Positions 33,774-43,385 are shown, counted from the first letter of the stretch. The stretch: 64,000 nt of DNA from Acidobacteriaceae bacterium (GCA_020247055.1 JADCJL010000226.1:1-64000), one strand, 5' to 3'. Notes: a model not told the origin generated them from the letters alone. Program-made: numbers and translations.

Positions 33774-36593
33774 TTAGTCGACGTACATGAATTCGTTCGA
33801 AGCAAACAGCACCCGGCAGGCGCTCTGCCAGGCGTCGGCTTCCGTCATCTTGCCGGCGAACTTCTTCTGGAAGCTGTCGACGTAGCTGAGCATGGCGTCG
33901 GCATCGGCCGCCGAGGCCTCCCGGTTGAGAATCCGGGAGATCGCTTTATCCGCGCGGGCCCGACCGGCGGGGACCTCTTTGACGAGCGCGGCCGCCAGGG
34001 TCTGCGCCTGTTCCGCGACGAACTTGCTGTTCATCATGAACAGAGCCTGGGGCGCTACGTTGGTGATGATGCGGCGGCCTTGCGGCGTGGTGGCGTCGCC
34101 GAAATCAAACAGGTTGAACAGGGCCGGCAGGTTAGCCCGGCGCAGCGGCAGATACACCGTCCGGCGCACCTGCTCTTCCGGATTGATGCTCAGCCTGCCG
34201 TTTGAGTTTTCCCCGTCGGTGCCGAACCCGCTCTGCATCGTGCCGCCCATGGTGAGGTCGAGCTTGCCGGCGATGCCGAGCAGGGCATCGCGCATCTCCT
34301 CGACCTGGAGGCGGCGCCGCACGGCGCGCGAGAAGAGCTTGTTTTCCGGGTCGGCCTGGAACTGCTCGGGCGTCGTCGTACTCGCCATCTGGTAGGAGCT
34401 CGAGAGCATCAGCTTCCGGTGCATCGCCTTGACGCTCCAGCCGGAGCGGACGAACTCGGCGGCGAGGTAGTCGAGCAGTTCCGGATGCGTCGGGCGCTCG
34501 CCCATGCGGCCGAAGTTATCCGGGGTACGCACGATGCCTTCGCCGAAGTGTCCCTGCCAGATGCGATTCACCATCACGCGCGCCGTCAGCGGATTTTCGG
34601 GGCTGGCCAGCCATTCGGCCAACTCCAGCCGTCCGCTTCCCTGCACGTTCTGCGGCTGCCGGCCGCCGGCCATGACCACCGGGAAGTGCTTCGGCGCGTC
34701 TTCGCCGAGCGAGTTGTAGTCGCCGCGCACGAAAACCTTCTGTTGTACCGGGTTGCCTTCCTGCACGGCGCAGGCCATTTCCGGCTCGGGCGGCAGGGCG
34801 TCCTTGAGCCGCTTCTGTTCGGCCTTGATGGCCGCGAACTCCTGCTGGGCGACCGGGCCGGCCTCGGCGTTGAGCTGGGCGTCGGAGATGCCCATGGGGC
34901 CATTGTTATCGAACACCTGGCCGAAGAAGCGATCCTTCTCGTTGATCAGCTTCGGCTTCTCGCTGAGCATATTTTTCTCTTCGATCTGGCGGCGCTGGGG
35001 CTTGCGGTAGGCCTCGAGCTTCTTGTGCCAGGCGGCGAGACTTTCAAGACTTGACGAAACGAAGCCATTGGCAATCTGCTGCGCGGCGGAGTCATCGGCC
35101 GCCTTGTCCCATGCGGCGAGCCAAGGGCGGGGGACCTCGCGGGCGGCGAAGTACTTCACCCAGCGGCCGAGCATTTTGGCGTCGAGTTGGCGGGCCGCGG
35201 CCACGGCGGCCACGTCCGCCTTCTTCAACTCCACTTCACGGGCGGCCATCATGTAGGCCGGAATCTGCGGCGCCAGCTTTTCGTGCAGTCGCCGGCGCTC
35301 CTTCTCCATGGCGATTTCAAGATCGATCTGCTTGTGCTGGACGAGGGCTTCGGCGGCCTCGTACTTCTCATACTGCTCTTTGGGCACGAGCGGGGTGAAC
35401 AGGAGTTTGGAGACGTGGCTCTGATCATCCTTGAAATTCTTGGTGGAGGCAAAGATACCCACCATGCCGTAGTAGTCCTTCGTATAGAGCGGATCGAACT
35501 TATGATCGTGGCACCGGGCGCAGGACAGGGTCAGGCCCAGGAAGGTCTTCGAGACCGTGTCGACCTGCTCGTCGTAGATGTCGTAGAGCATCTTCTGCTT
35601 ATCCTGCTGGGCAATGGCCTTGGCGCCCAGGGCCAGGAAGCCGGTGGCGATGATGCCTTCGCGATTCAGGCCCGGCTTGCCGTCGCGGGCCGGCAGCAGA
35701 TCCCCGGCCACCTGCTCCTTGACAAACTGGTGATAGGGCAGGTCGTCGTTGAACGCATTGATGACGTAGTCGCGGTACTTGTAGGCGTAGGGGTAGCGGT
35801 GATCCTCGTCGTTGCCGGTCGAGTCGGCGTAGCGGGCGATATCGAGCCAGTGGCGGCCCCACTTTTCGCCGTAGCGGGGGGAAGCGAGGAGGCGCTCGAC
35901 CACCTTGCGGAAGGCATCGGGCGAGCGGTCAGCGGCAAAATCCTTCATCTCCTGTTCGGTGGGGGGCAGACCGGTGAGGTCGAACGTGGCCCGGCGCAGC
36001 AGGGTGGCGCGATCGACCGGGGGAGCGGGTTGGACGCCCTGCTGTTCGAGTTTGGCGAGGAGAAACGCATCGACCGGCGCCTGCACCCAAGCCTGATTCT
36101 TCACCGGGGGCGCCGTTTGCGGCTTGATCGGCTGAAACGCCCAGAACTGCTTATCCTCTTCGGTTAACTTGTTGCCGTGTTTGCGGGTGCCGGTGCCGCC
36201 GGCGGCTACGACGCCGGCCTTCGGATCATAGCCGGGCCACGGGGCGCCCATCGTAATCCACTCGCGCAGGGCGGCGATCTCGTGATCCTTCAGCTTGCCC
36301 ATGGGAGGCATCTTCAGTTTGCCCTCGTAGCTGGTGACCTGCAGCAGAAGGCTCTGGTCCGGGCTTTCGACATTGACGAGAGAGCCGCTGCCGCCGCCGG
36401 CCATGAAGGCGGCCGCGGTGGACATGTCGAGAGCGGAGGTTTTCACCTTGGCGTTGTGGCACATCTGGCATTTTTGGGCCAGCACGGGGCGGACGTTCTT
36501 TTCAAAAAATTCGGCCTGTTCCGGCTTGGGGACCTGTGCGACGGCCACCCCGGCCAACATCGCAAGCAGACACGCTGAGTGGGTAACCTTCAT
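33774..36593 (-). CDS. PSCyt1/DUF1549/DUF1553 cytochrome c-like protein (second copy)
   Basis: 939 residues with signal peptide (MKVTHSACLLAMLAGVAVAQ). PSCyt1 contains the haem motif CQMCH near residue 42 and the MPPMG segment near residue 95 as a candidate Met ligand. DUF1549 follows with CARCHDHKFDP near residue 355, and DUF1553 ends the protein (RVMVNRIWQGHFGEGIV; RANLPALFNLFDFGDATTPQGRR). It lacks the carbohydrate-binding-like insert seen in the first copy and has a long charged coiled segment around residues 390-560 instead. GGAGGT lies 11 bp before the ATG and a good promoter lies upstream. Confidence 0.92.
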   Translation of the reverse strand: MKVTHSACLLAMLAGVAVAQVPKPEQAEFFEKNVRPVLAQKCQMCHNAKVKTSALDMSTAAAFMAGGGSGSLVNVESPDQSLLLQVTSYEGKLKMPPMGKLKDHEIAALREWITMGAPWPGYDPKAGVVAAGGTGTRKHGNKLTEEDKQFWAFQPIKPQTAPPVKNQAWVQAPVDAFLLAKLEQQGVQPAPPVDRATLLRRATFDLTGLPPTEQEMKDFAADRSPDAFRKVVERLLASPRYGEKWGRHWLDIARYADSTGNDEDHRYPYAYKYRDYVINAFNDDLPYHQFVKEQVAGDLLPARDGKPGLNREGIIATGFLALGAKAIAQQDKQKMLYDIYDEQVDTVSKTFLGLTLSCARCHDHKFDPLYTKDYYGMVGIFASTKNFKDDQSHVSKLLFTPLVPKEQYEKYEAAEALVQHKQIDLEIAMEKERRRLHEKLAPQIPAYMMAAREVELKKADVAAVAAARQLDAKMLGRWVKYFAAREVPRPWLAAWDKAADDSAAQQIANGFVSSSLESLAAWHKKLEAYRKPQRRQIEEKNMLSEKPKLINEKDRFFGQVFDNNGPMGISDAQLNAEAGPVAQQEFAAIKAEQKRLKDALPPEPEMACAVQEGNPVQQKVFVRGDYNSLGEDAPKHFPVVMAGGRQPQNVQGSGRLELAEWLASPENPLTARVMVNRIWQGHFGEGIVRTPDNFGRMGERPTHPELLDYLAAEFVRSGWSVKAMHRKLMLSSSYQMASTTTPEQFQADPENKLFSRAVRRRLQVEEMRDALLGIAGKLDLTMGGTMQSGFGTDGENSNGRLSINPEEQVRRTVYLPLRRANLPALFNLFDFGDATTPQGRRIITNVAPQALFMMNSKFVAEQAQTLAAALVKEVPAGRARADKAISRILNREASAADADAMLSYVDSFQKKFAGKMTEADAWQSACRVLFASNEFMYVD

Positions 36594-36644
36594 AGAGAAA
36601 AACGACCTCCAGCCAATGCGGACAGAGACACTTTCCGCAATCTT

Positions 36645-36673
36645 AAATTATCTCAATTCCCCCCCCAAGTCAA
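36645..36673 (-). promoter_or_regulatory. promoter of the second DUF1549-DUF1501-ctaA operon
   Basis: Minus strand -35 TTGACT (36673-36668), a 17-bp spacer containing a run of eight G, and -10 TAATTT (36650-36645). The predicted start is near 36638, giving a leader of about 45 nt with GGAGGT ahead of the ATG at 36593. Confidence 0.6.
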
Positions 36674-36714
36674 AGGCTGGCCAGCGCCTCCGGACACGGT
36701 AAAATAAGGCTTCC

Positions 36715-37182
36715 GTGCCGTTTTCGACTCACGAAACCTACATGCGTCTCGCTCTTGAGCAGGCCCGCCTGGCCGAAGGGGCGGGGGAGGTTCCCGTGGG
36801 GGCGGTGGTGGTGGATGCCCGGGGGGAGATTCTGGCGGCGGCCCATAACGCGCCCGTTGCACGGCACGACCCGACGGCCCACGCCGAAATCCTCGCCCTG
36901 CGCGCGGCCGGGGAGCGCGCGGGCAACTACCGGTTGGCCGGCGCGACGCTCTATGCGACCCTCGAACCCTGCCCGATGTGCGCCGGGGCGATGGTTCACG
37001 CGCGGATTCAGACGCTCGTCTTTGGAGCGCGCGATCTGCGGTTTGGCGCCGTCCGAAGCAAGTTCACCCTCGCCGACAACGACCTGTTGAACCACCAGGT
37101 CGTTGTCGTCGAGGGTGTCTTGGGCGATCTCTGTTCTACGCTGCTGCTCGATTTCTTTGCCCGGAAACGTTCCGGGGAGTAA
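36715..37182 (+). CDS. tadA: tRNA-specific adenosine deaminase TadA
   Basis: 155 residues from a GTG at 36715 preceded by AAGG; ATG at 36742 would remove the first nine residues. The cytidine-deaminase-fold active site is intact: His56 and Glu58 in PTAHAEIL, and Cys86 and Cys89 in LEPCPMCAGAM. The C-terminal FGARDLRFGAV...NHQVVVVEGVLGDLCSTLLLDFF is typical of TadA, which converts A34 to inosine in tRNA-Arg(ACG). A near-perfect 22-bp inverted repeat lies within its 3' third. The TAAAAT box 10 bp before the start could be its -10 element. Confidence 0.93.
   Translation: MPFSTHETYMRLALEQARLAEGAGEVPVGAVVVDARGEILAAAHNAPVARHDPTAHAEILALRAAGERAGNYRLAGATLYATLEPCPMCAGAMVHARIQTLVFGARDLRFGAVRSKFTLADNDLLNHQVVVVEGVLGDLCSTLLLDFFARKRSGE
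37065..37117. repeat. 22-bp inverted repeat inside tadA
   Basis: Arms 37065-37086 and 37096-37117 are reverse complements with a single mismatch in 22 bp, separated by 9 bp (TTGAACCAC). They encode residues TLADNDL and QVVVVEG. An mRNA hairpin of this size would be very stable. Confidence 0.85.
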
Positions 37183-37199
37183 TCAAGCCCGGGGAGTCA

Positions 37200-37784
37200 T
37201 TAGGCGGCCTTCTTCAACGGCACCATGTTCGAGAGGGGTTCGTGGGTCCGTTCCATGTGCACCACTTTCTGCAGACGGATGGCCGAGATATCCTCCGGCT
37301 TGGAGCCTTTGAAGTATTCGTCGAGCGGGAACAACGCGAAGGGGCGCAACTCCCGGAAGACGCGGCCGAGGGTTTCCTCAATCCGGTAGATGGCGTGAAA
37401 GAAGGTGCCTTTGTCAATCTTCAGACGCTTGCAGCAGAGCACATTGTCGGCGCCGAGGAGATAGTGAAATTTGAAGATCTCGTACTGATCGGGGGTCAAC
37501 GTCCGCCGGGTAACCAGGATGAAGTCAGCCATATACTCCTCATCCTTGCGGCCCCAAGTGTTGCGCCGGGCATGGCCGCCGGAGTACTCCAGGCTGACCT
37601 GCGTGAGGGTCTTTTCCTTGGCCGCGCATTCCTTGAAGCGCCGGTAGCAGGCGCGGAAAATCGTGCGCATCACACAAGAACAAGGTGATGTTCCGCCTCT
37701 TTTTCCAAGACGAAGGCCCAATCCGTGGCAGTGTACGCACTGTGCCGCGGCGAGCGCGATTGTTTCTGAACGAGTCCATTCCAT
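37200..37784 (-). CDS. Cys-rich protein with sigma-region-4-like HTH
   Basis: 194 residues from ATG at 37784 with AGGAG 10 bp upstream. I do not recognise a named family. The N-terminus has a DnaJ-type zinc-knuckle pattern, CVHCHGLGLRLGKRG...PCSC (residues 16-37), and two more Cys follow. The middle (about residues 95-145, LTPDQYEIFKFHYLLG...LCCKRLKIDKGTFFHAIYRIEETLGRVF) looks like a sigma-70 region 4 helix-turn-helix. Phage Q-type antiterminators combine similar elements, but I cannot assign it there. It is divergent from the XRE/S24-type repressor, with a 13-bp-arm inverted repeat between them, which points to shared control. Confidence 0.7.
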   Translation of the reverse strand: MEWTRSETIALAAAQCVHCHGLGLRLGKRGGTSPCSCVMRTIFRACYRRFKECAAKEKTLTQVSLEYSGGHARRNTWGRKDEEYMADFILVTRRTLTPDQYEIFKFHYLLGADNVLCCKRLKIDKGTFFHAIYRIEETLGRVFRELRPFALFPLDEYFKGSKPEDISAIRLQKVVHMERTHEPLSNMVPLKKAA

Positions 37785-37956
37785 TTTGTTCTATCTCCTC
37801 AAGGTTGGCCTTCCGATGTTTTCCCAGAAGTGCGCCTTGCTTCCAATTCCAATCCCAGAGTAGTTTCTCTGGAAAGATCGTCAACAAAATCCGTTTTTTT
37901 TCGAGAGAATATTTTCCGCAACTCCTCCTCCCCCATTGGGGGTATTGTTTTCAGCA

Positions 37957-37991
37957 TTTTGCGGGTATTCGCAAAAGAAATACCCGCAAAA
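37957..37991. promoter_or_regulatory. inverted repeat, candidate operator between divergent genes
   Basis: TTTTGCGGGTATT (37957-37969), 9-bp spacer, AATACCCGCAAAA (37979-37991): perfect 13-bp arms. Extra half-sites GGGTATT (37939-37945) and AATACC (38001-38006) flank it. The whole 37890-38040 stretch is AT-rich. The dyad lies between the divergent Cys-rich gene and the XRE-type regulator and is the obvious binding site for the latter. A TAAAAT box at 37998-38003 may be a -10 element for the plus strand. Confidence 0.65.
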
Positions 37992-38059
37992 ATTCCGTAA
38001 AATACCTGCTATCATTACTACAAGATCCAGTACCTATTTCCCAGAGGAATTAACCCTTC

Positions 38060-38776
38060 GTGCAGGTTTTGCTCATTGCTCACATCCAGGAGCGCCTCGT
38101 TGAAGAGCTGCGCCGCCGCGTTCGCAACGGCGAAACCACGGAGCGCGCGCTCGCCAAGCTGACCGGAATCTCTCAGCCGCACATGCACAACGTATTGAAA
38201 GGACAGCGGTTGCTGTCAAGTGAGCTGGCCGATGCGGTTCTCACGACGCTCCAGCTATCGGTTCTCGATCTTTTCGATCGGCAGCAGATGACGACCTTCC
38301 TCAACCGGCAGGCGAATCTTGAGGTACGCGTGGTCGCCATTCCGGTACTAGAGGGACTCCTAGGCCCTGGCTACCCGCTGCCGCGCCAGGTACTCGCTCC
38401 CGAGATGTACACGGTTCCCGGGGAGCAGGCCGCTTTGGCCACGCAGCCGATGGTGGCCCGCCTGGCGGCCGATCCGGCGATGGCCGAGCTGTTCGGCGAG
38501 GGTGATCTGATTCTGCTGGACCAATCCGAGACGCTGCGGACGAGCCCGCAGCCGCAGGGCTACTATGTGGTGAACACCCCGGCGGGGGCTCTGGTTCGCG
38601 CGATCCGGCGCGAGGGCGAGGCGCTGTGCCTGTGGTCCGGGTCCAAAGAGGCAAAGCCGGAGGCCAGGGAGACTTGGATCCCGCTGGCGGGACTGGACGT
38701 GTTGGGGCTGGTCCTGGCGCGGGTAGTCTGGCTCAACCAGCGGCGACGCTGGAGCGACCTACCGGCCGGCGCCTAG
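38060..38776 (+). CDS. XRE-type repressor with S24-like domain lacking the catalytic Ser
   Basis: 238 residues from a GTG at 38060 with AGAGG about 12 bp upstream. Residues 8-70 are an XRE helix-turn-helix (RALAKLTGISQPHMHNVLKGQRLLSSELADAVLTTL). The C-terminal part has the LexA/CI beta fold (DPAMAELFGEGDLILLDQ, YYVVNTPAGALVRAIRREGEALCLW). The usual DSM motif is PAM here, so the nucleophilic Ser is Ala, and the general-base Lys position appears to be Arg. Self-cleavage is therefore unlikely; the domain probably serves dimerisation or ligand sensing. Its 3' end overlaps the convergent glycosyltransferase gene by 18 bp. Confidence 0.82.
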   Translation: MQVLLIAHIQERLVEELRRRVRNGETTERALAKLTGISQPHMHNVLKGQRLLSSELADAVLTTLQLSVLDLFDRQQMTTFLNRQANLEVRVVAIPVLEGLLGPGYPLPRQVLAPEMYTVPGEQAALATQPMVARLAADPAMAELFGEGDLILLDQSETLRTSPQPQGYYVVNTPAGALVRAIRREGEALCLWSGSKEAKPEARETWIPLAGLDVLGLVLARVVWLNQRRRWSDLPAGA

Positions 38777-39889
38777 CACTTCGCGGTAGGTATCGAGCAC
38801 CTGCGCCGCGGTGTCATACCAACTGAAGCGGCGGGCCTGTTCGAGTCCCTGCTCGACCAGCGAGCAGCGGAGGGTTTCATTGAGCAGCACCTCCTTGATG
38901 CCCCGGGCGATATCGAAGACGTTTTCCGGTTTGACGATCATGGCGGCATCACCGACGACTTCCGGGAGCGCGCTGACGCCGCTGGTGACCACCGGGGTGC
39001 CGGAGGCCATCGCCTCGAGCGGGGGCAGGCCGAAGCCCTCATAAAGCGATGGGAAGACGAAGACCTCGGCGGCCCGGTAGAAGGCGTGCAGCGCCTCGGC
39101 GGGCACAAAGCCGAGGAACCGCACCTGCTTTTCGACGCGGCCCTGCAGCACGGCCCGGCGGATGTTGGGATATTTGGACATCTCGTCGCCGATGATCACG
39201 AGGCGGAGGTCGCGGTAGCGGGGATGCTGTTCGAGATCCCCGCGGAGGACGGCGAAGGCCTCGATGATGCGGGCGACGTTTTTCTGGGGCTTCACGGAGC
39301 CGGCGTAGAGGAGAAAGGGGTAGTCGATCTGATAGCGGTCGAGGGTACCCTGCACTTCGGTGGTGGCGCCGGAGGCCGAGAAGTCGCCGTCGATGGCGTT
39401 GTAGATGCGGCGAACGCGGCCCGGGGGGATGTTCAACAGGTTCTGGACGTCCCGGCGGGTGGAGTCGCTGACGGCGATCACGCGGTCGGCGCGGATGAGT
39501 CCGCGGCGGAAGCGCATGCGATGGAGGCGGTCGCGCGCCTGGTTGCCGAGGCCGAAGACGAGGGTGGAAAGATCGTGAATGGTGACGACGTAGGGCCGGG
39601 GGAGGAACCAGGGCACCGAGTTGAGGGGGATGTGCACCAAGTCGGCCTTCCGCTGCCGCAGAAACCAGGGGAAGGCGATGTTGTCGAGGCGGTCTTTGTC
39701 GGTGCGGTCGTAGGGAACGGCGGTGAAGCGCTCCGGCAGGGCAGCGAGCTCCTGCAGGTGCTCGCTGCGGGCAATCAGCTGGAACTGGAATTCGCTATCG
39801 ATCTTCGCCAGGGTGCGGACGAGATTCCGGATGTAAGTACCGTATCCGAAATCCCGCCAATGGCGAACATCAATCGCGATCCGGGACAT
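38759..39889 (-). CDS. glycosyltransferase family 4 (GT-B fold)
   Basis: About 376 residues from ATG at 39889, 5 bp after the glyA stop; nine more codons upstream are open but overlap glyA. The N-terminal domain shows GYGTYIRNLVRTL and VVTIHDLSTLVF; the C-terminal nucleotide-sugar domain shows LYAGSVKPQKNVARIIEAF, GFVPAEALHAFYRAAEVFVFPSLYEGFGLPPLEAMASGTPVV with the EGFGLPxLE motif, and ALPEVVGDAA. It transfers a sugar from an activated donor, probably for a surface polysaccharide. No other polysaccharide genes are nearby, so the acceptor is unknown. Confidence 0.9.
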   Translation of the reverse strand: MSRIAIDVRHWRDFGYGTYIRNLVRTLAKIDSEFQFQLIARSEHLQELAALPERFTAVPYDRTDKDRLDNIAFPWFLRQRKADLVHIPLNSVPWFLPRPYVVTIHDLSTLVFGLGNQARDRLHRMRFRRGLIRADRVIAVSDSTRRDVQNLLNIPPGRVRRIYNAIDGDFSASGATTEVQGTLDRYQIDYPFLLYAGSVKPQKNVARIIEAFAVLRGDLEQHPRYRDLRLVIIGDEMSKYPNIRRAVLQGRVEKQVRFLGFVPAEALHAFYRAAEVFVFPSLYEGFGLPPLEAMASGTPVVTSGVSALPEVVGDAAMIVKPENVFDIARGIKEVLLNETLRCSLVEQGLEQARRFSWYDTAAQVLDTYREVLGAGR

Positions 39890-39894
39890 CCGTG

Positions 39895-41181
39895 CTAGGC
39901 CCGCGCGAGTTTCCATTCGTAGAGCGGATGGAGATCGGTCAACTGCCCGACCTTGGCGCGGACGGCGTGAATCGCCGGTTCGGCGCCCTCGAGGCCGTGA
40001 GCGGCGACGGCGTCGAGCACCTCGGTGATGAGCGCGCCCACGGTGCGCATTTCGGAGGCGGTGAAGCCGCGGGTGGTGAGGGCCGGCGAGCCGACACGGA
40101 TGCCGCTCGGATTCAGCGGCGGGTTCTTGTCGAACGGGATACCGTTCTTGTTCACCGTAATGTAGGCTTCGTCGAGCGCTTTTTCGGCATCCTTGCCCTT
40201 GACGCCTTTGGCAAAGACATCGATCAGGGCCAGATGCGTATCGGTGCCTCCGCTGACGACGCGGTAGCCGCCTTCGGCAATGGCTGCGGCCATGGCTTGG
40301 GCGTTGGCGATCACCTGCCGCTGGTAGTCGACAAACGAGGGCTTCAGGGCTTCCAGGAAGCAGGTGGCCTTGGCGGCGACGATGTGCACGAGGGGTCCGC
40401 CCTGCTGGCCCGGAAAGACGCAGCGGTCGATGAGGGCGGCGTGCTGGCTGCGGCAGAGAATCAGGCCGCTGCGGGGTCCGCGCAGCGTCTTGTGGGTGGT
40501 GGTGGTGACGACATCGGCGTGGGCGACGGGGTTGGGGTAGAGACCGGCCGCCACCAAGCCCGAGAAGTGGGCCATGTCGACGAGGAAGTACGCGCCGACG
40601 GAGTCGGCGATCTCACGGAAGCGGGCAAAATCGATGATGCGCGGGTAGGCGCTGGCGCCGGCAATGATCATCTTCGGCCTGTGCTCTTCGGCGAGGCGGG
40701 CGACCTGGTCGTAGTCGATGCGCTCGTCGTCCGGCTTCACGCCGTAGCCGACGACGCGGTAGAGCTTGCCCGAAAAGTTCAGTTTGTGGCCGTGGGTCAG
40801 GTGGCCGCCGTGGGCGAGGTCCATGCCGAGGATGGTATCGCCGGGCTCGAGCAGCGCCATGTAGGCGGCGGCGTTGGCCTGGGAGCCGGAGTGGGGCTGG
40901 ACGTTGGCGTGTTCGGCCTGAAACAGCTGCCTGGCGCGGTCGCGGGCCAGGTTTTCAACGACATCAGCGTACTCGCAGCCGCCGTAGTAGCGTTTGCCGG
41001 GGTAGCCTTCGGCGTATTTGTTCGTAAAAACGCTGCCGGCAGCTTCGAGAATCGCCTCGGAGGTGAAGTTCTCACTCGCGATCAGTTCAAGGCGGCTGTT
41101 TTGCCGCTCGGCCTCGTGCTGGATCGCCTCGTAAACCTGCGGATCGACTTCAGCCAGGGGCCGTTGCATTGTGTTGCTCAT
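39895..41181 (-). CDS. glyA: serine hydroxymethyltransferase
   Basis: 428 residues. The PLP-binding Lys is in [16 protein letters not shown]; other signatures are [55 protein letters not shown] and [13 protein letters not shown]. Length and motifs fit bacterial GlyA throughout. It interconverts serine and glycine while charging tetrahydrofolate with one-carbon units. It starts 5 bp after the rpiB stop and is followed within 5 bp by the glycosyltransferase, so the three form one operon. Confidence 0.97.
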   Translation of the reverse strand: MSNTMQRPLAEVDPQVYEAIQHEAERQNSRLELIASENFTSEAILEAAGSVFTNKYAEGYPGKRYYGGCEYADVVENLARDRARQLFQAEHANVQPHSGSQANAAAYMALLEPGDTILGMDLAHGGHLTHGHKLNFSGKLYRVVGYGVKPDDERIDYDQVARLAEEHRPKMIIAGASAYPRIIDFARFREIADSVGAYFLVDMAHFSGLVAAGLYPNPVAHADVVTTTTHKTLRGPRSGLILCRSQHAALIDRCVFPGQQGGPLVHIVAAKATCFLEALKPSFVDYQRQVIANAQAMAAAIAEGGYRVVSGGTDTHLALIDVFAKGVKGKDAEKALDEAYITVNKNGIPFDKNPPLNPSGIRVGSPALTTRGFTASEMRTVGALITEVLDAVAAHGLEGAEPAIHAVRAKVGQLTDLHPLYEWKLARA

Positions 41182-41186
41182 TCCTT

Positions 41187-41630
41187 TTATTCCGTCTGCT
41201 CCAGAACTTTGATTTTGTCGAGGCGGCGCTGGTGGCGCCCGCCTTCAAACTCAGTGGTCAGAAAGATGTTGACGAGTTCGCGGGCCAGGGCGGCGTCGGT
41301 GTATTTCGCGCCGATAGCGAGAACATTGGCATCATTGTGGCGCCGGACGAAGGAGACCTCCTCCGGATGGGTGCCCAGGGCAGCGCGAATCCCCTTAATT
41401 TTGTTGGCGGCAATCGACATGCCCACGCCGCTCGAACAGACGAGAATGCCCTTGGCGGCCTCGCCATCGCGGACGGCGCGCGCCACGGCGGCGGCGTAAT
41501 CGGGGTAGTCGGTCGATTCGGTCGAGGCGGTACCGAGATCGATCACCTCAAAGCCGGCGGCGCGCAGCCCATCGCGAAGTTGCTCTTTTAAGTCGAAACC
41601 CGCATGGTCGGAGCCGATGGCAATCTTCAT
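41187..41630 (-). CDS. rpiB: ribose-5-phosphate isomerase B
   Basis: 147 residues. [17 protein letters not shown] at the N-terminus, [13 protein letters not shown], the catalytic-Cys segment [23 protein letters not shown], and [16 protein letters not shown] are the RpiB hallmarks. It converts ribose-5-phosphate to ribulose-5-phosphate. It is the first gene of the rpiB-glyA-glycosyltransferase operon and is divergent from proS across a 47-bp gap. Confidence 0.96.
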   Translation of the reverse strand: MKIAIGSDHAGFDLKEQLRDGLRAAGFEVIDLGTASTESTDYPDYAAAVARAVRDGEAAKGILVCSSGVGMSIAANKIKGIRAALGTHPEEVSFVRRHNDANVLAIGAKYTDAALARELVNIFLTTEFEGGRHQRRLDKIKVLEQTE

Positions 41631-41677
41631 AACCGCTTAATCCTTTAGTCTACCATGCTAAAATCGGTCAATTCTCT

Positions 41678-43381
41678 ATGTTTTGGAGTCAATTGTACGT
41701 TCCCACTCTGCGGGAGACCCCCGCCGAGGCCGAAGTGGTCAGCCATCAACTCCTGCTCCGTGCCGGCTATGTCCGCCAGTTGGCGGCCGGCATCTACAAC
41801 TATCTGCCGCTGGCGCAGCGCAGCCTGTTGAAGATTCAGCAGATTATCCGCGAGGAGATGGACGCTATCGGCGCGCAGGAGATGCTGCTGCCCGCGCTGA
41901 ACCCGGCCGAGGTGTGGAAGGAGTCTGGCCGCTGGGACGTGATGGGCGACAACATGTTCCGCCTCAAAGACCGCTTCGGGCGCGACCTCTGCCTCGGCAT
42001 GACGCACGAAGAGGTGATGACGGCGCTCGCGCGGGGCGAAGTCCGCAGCTACAAGCAGTTGCCGCAGATCTGGTACCAGATTCAGACCAAGTTCCGGGAC
42101 GAACCGCGTCCGAAGTCGGGGCTGCTCCGCGTGCGGCAGTTCCTGATGAAAGACAGCTACTCGTTCGATCTGCTGCCGGCGGGGCTGGACATCTCTTATG
42201 AAAAGCACCGGGCGGCGTACTATCGCATTTTTGAGCGCTGCGGGCTGAAGTTCCTGGCCGTCGAGGCGCATTCGGGCGCGATGGGCGGCAGTCAGTCGCA
42301 CGAGTTCATGGTGGAGTCGGCGGCGGGCGAAGATTTTGTGGCGGTGTGCGAAGCGGCCGGTTATGCGGCGAACCTCGAAAAGGCCGTCTCGACACCGGTG
42401 CCGTCGGCTGCACCCGATATCGAGGGCGATCTGGAGCCGGAAGAGTTCCACACCCCCGGCCAGAAGACAATTGACCAGTTGGCGGCCTTTACGGGCGTGC
42501 CGGCGACGAATCTGATGAAGTCGGTGGTTTATGTGGGCGACGGCAAGCCGTACCTGTGCCTGCTGCGCGGCGATCATCAACTGAACGAAGCCAAACTCGG
42601 CTCGGCCACGGGCGCCGCCGACCTGCGCCCGGCTCACCCGGCCGAGATCCAGGACTGGTTCGGGGCCGCTCCCGGGTCGCTGGGTCCGGTGGGCGTGCGG
42701 AACATGCCGATTCTGCTCGATGCGGCGCTCGCCGGCCGGAAGAACCTGATTGCGGGCGCCAATAAAGACGACTATCATCTGCGCCACGTGACGCCCGGGG
42801 AGGACTTCACGGCCGTGACGCACGACCTGCGGCAGGTGGCCGAAGGCGATACGCACGTCGAAACCGGCGCGCCGCTCAAGCTGGTAAAGACGGTGGAGAT
42901 CGGCCACATCTTCAAGCTCGGCTACAAGTACTCGGAGTCGATGGGCCTGAAGGTGCTGGACCAGGACGGCAAAGAGGTGACCGTGATCATGGGCAGCTAC
43001 GGCATCGGCGTCGAGCGGATTCTGTGCGCGGCCATTGAGCTGTATCACGACGAGAGCGGCATCGCGATGCCCCCGGCGATCGCCCCGTTCCAGGTGGTGA
43101 TCACCCCGGTCTATTACGCCGACCCCGCGCAGCGCGAGGCCGCGGCCGCGCTCTACCGCGAATGCAAGGCGCTCGGCATCGATGCGCTGCTTGATGATCG
43201 CGACGAGCGGCCGGGCGTGAAGTTCAAAGACGCCGAGCTGATCGGCATCCCCTATCGCATCACGATCGGCAAGAAGCTGCCGCAGGGGATTGTCGAAGTG
43301 GTAACGCGCCGGAGTAAGTCGGCCGAAGAGGTCGCCGTGGCGGACGCGGCGGCCCATGTGGCGCGGCTGCTGCGGGGCTAG
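41678..43381 (+). CDS. proS: prolyl-tRNA synthetase (bacterial type with editing domain)
   Basis: 567 residues. Class II motif 1 is around [34 protein letters not shown], motif 2 is [26 protein letters not shown], and motif 3 is [16 protein letters not shown]. The INS editing domain between motifs 2 and 3 ([27 protein letters not shown]) is present, so mis-charged Ala-tRNA-Pro can be hydrolysed. The C-terminal anticodon-binding domain is complete. A TAAAAT box ends 14 bp upstream of the ATG and there is no obvious ribosome-binding site. Confidence 0.97.
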   Translation: MFWSQLYVPTLRETPAEAEVVSHQLLLRAGYVRQLAAGIYNYLPLAQRSLLKIQQIIREEMDAIGAQEMLLPALNPAEVWKESGRWDVMGDNMFRLKDRFGRDLCLGMTHEEVMTALARGEVRSYKQLPQIWYQIQTKFRDEPRPKSGLLRVRQFLMKDSYSFDLLPAGLDISYEKHRAAYYRIFERCGLKFLAVEAHSGAMGGSQSHEFMVESAAGEDFVAVCEAAGYAANLEKAVSTPVPSAAPDIEGDLEPEEFHTPGQKTIDQLAAFTGVPATNLMKSVVYVGDGKPYLCLLRGDHQLNEAKLGSATGAADLRPAHPAEIQDWFGAAPGSLGPVGVRNMPILLDAALAGRKNLIAGANKDDYHLRHVTPGEDFTAVTHDLRQVAEGDTHVETGAPLKLVKTVEIGHIFKLGYKYSESMGLKVLDQDGKEVTVIMGSYGIGVERILCAAIELYHDESGIAMPPAIAPFQVVITPVYYADPAQREAAAALYRECKALGIDALLDDRDERPGVKFKDAELIGIPYRITIGKKLPQGIVEVVTRRSKSAEEVAVADAAAHVARLLRG

Positions 43382-43385
43382 GGCG

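Noticed and set aside
37785-37887. Open minus-strand frame upstream of the Cys-rich gene
   Set aside because: It is in a different frame from the gene that has a good AGGAG site at 37784, and matches nothing.
41645-43357. 570-codon minus-strand frame opposite proS
   Set aside because: The proS frame has every class II synthetase motif; the antisense translation has none and is rich in Arg/His/Gln.
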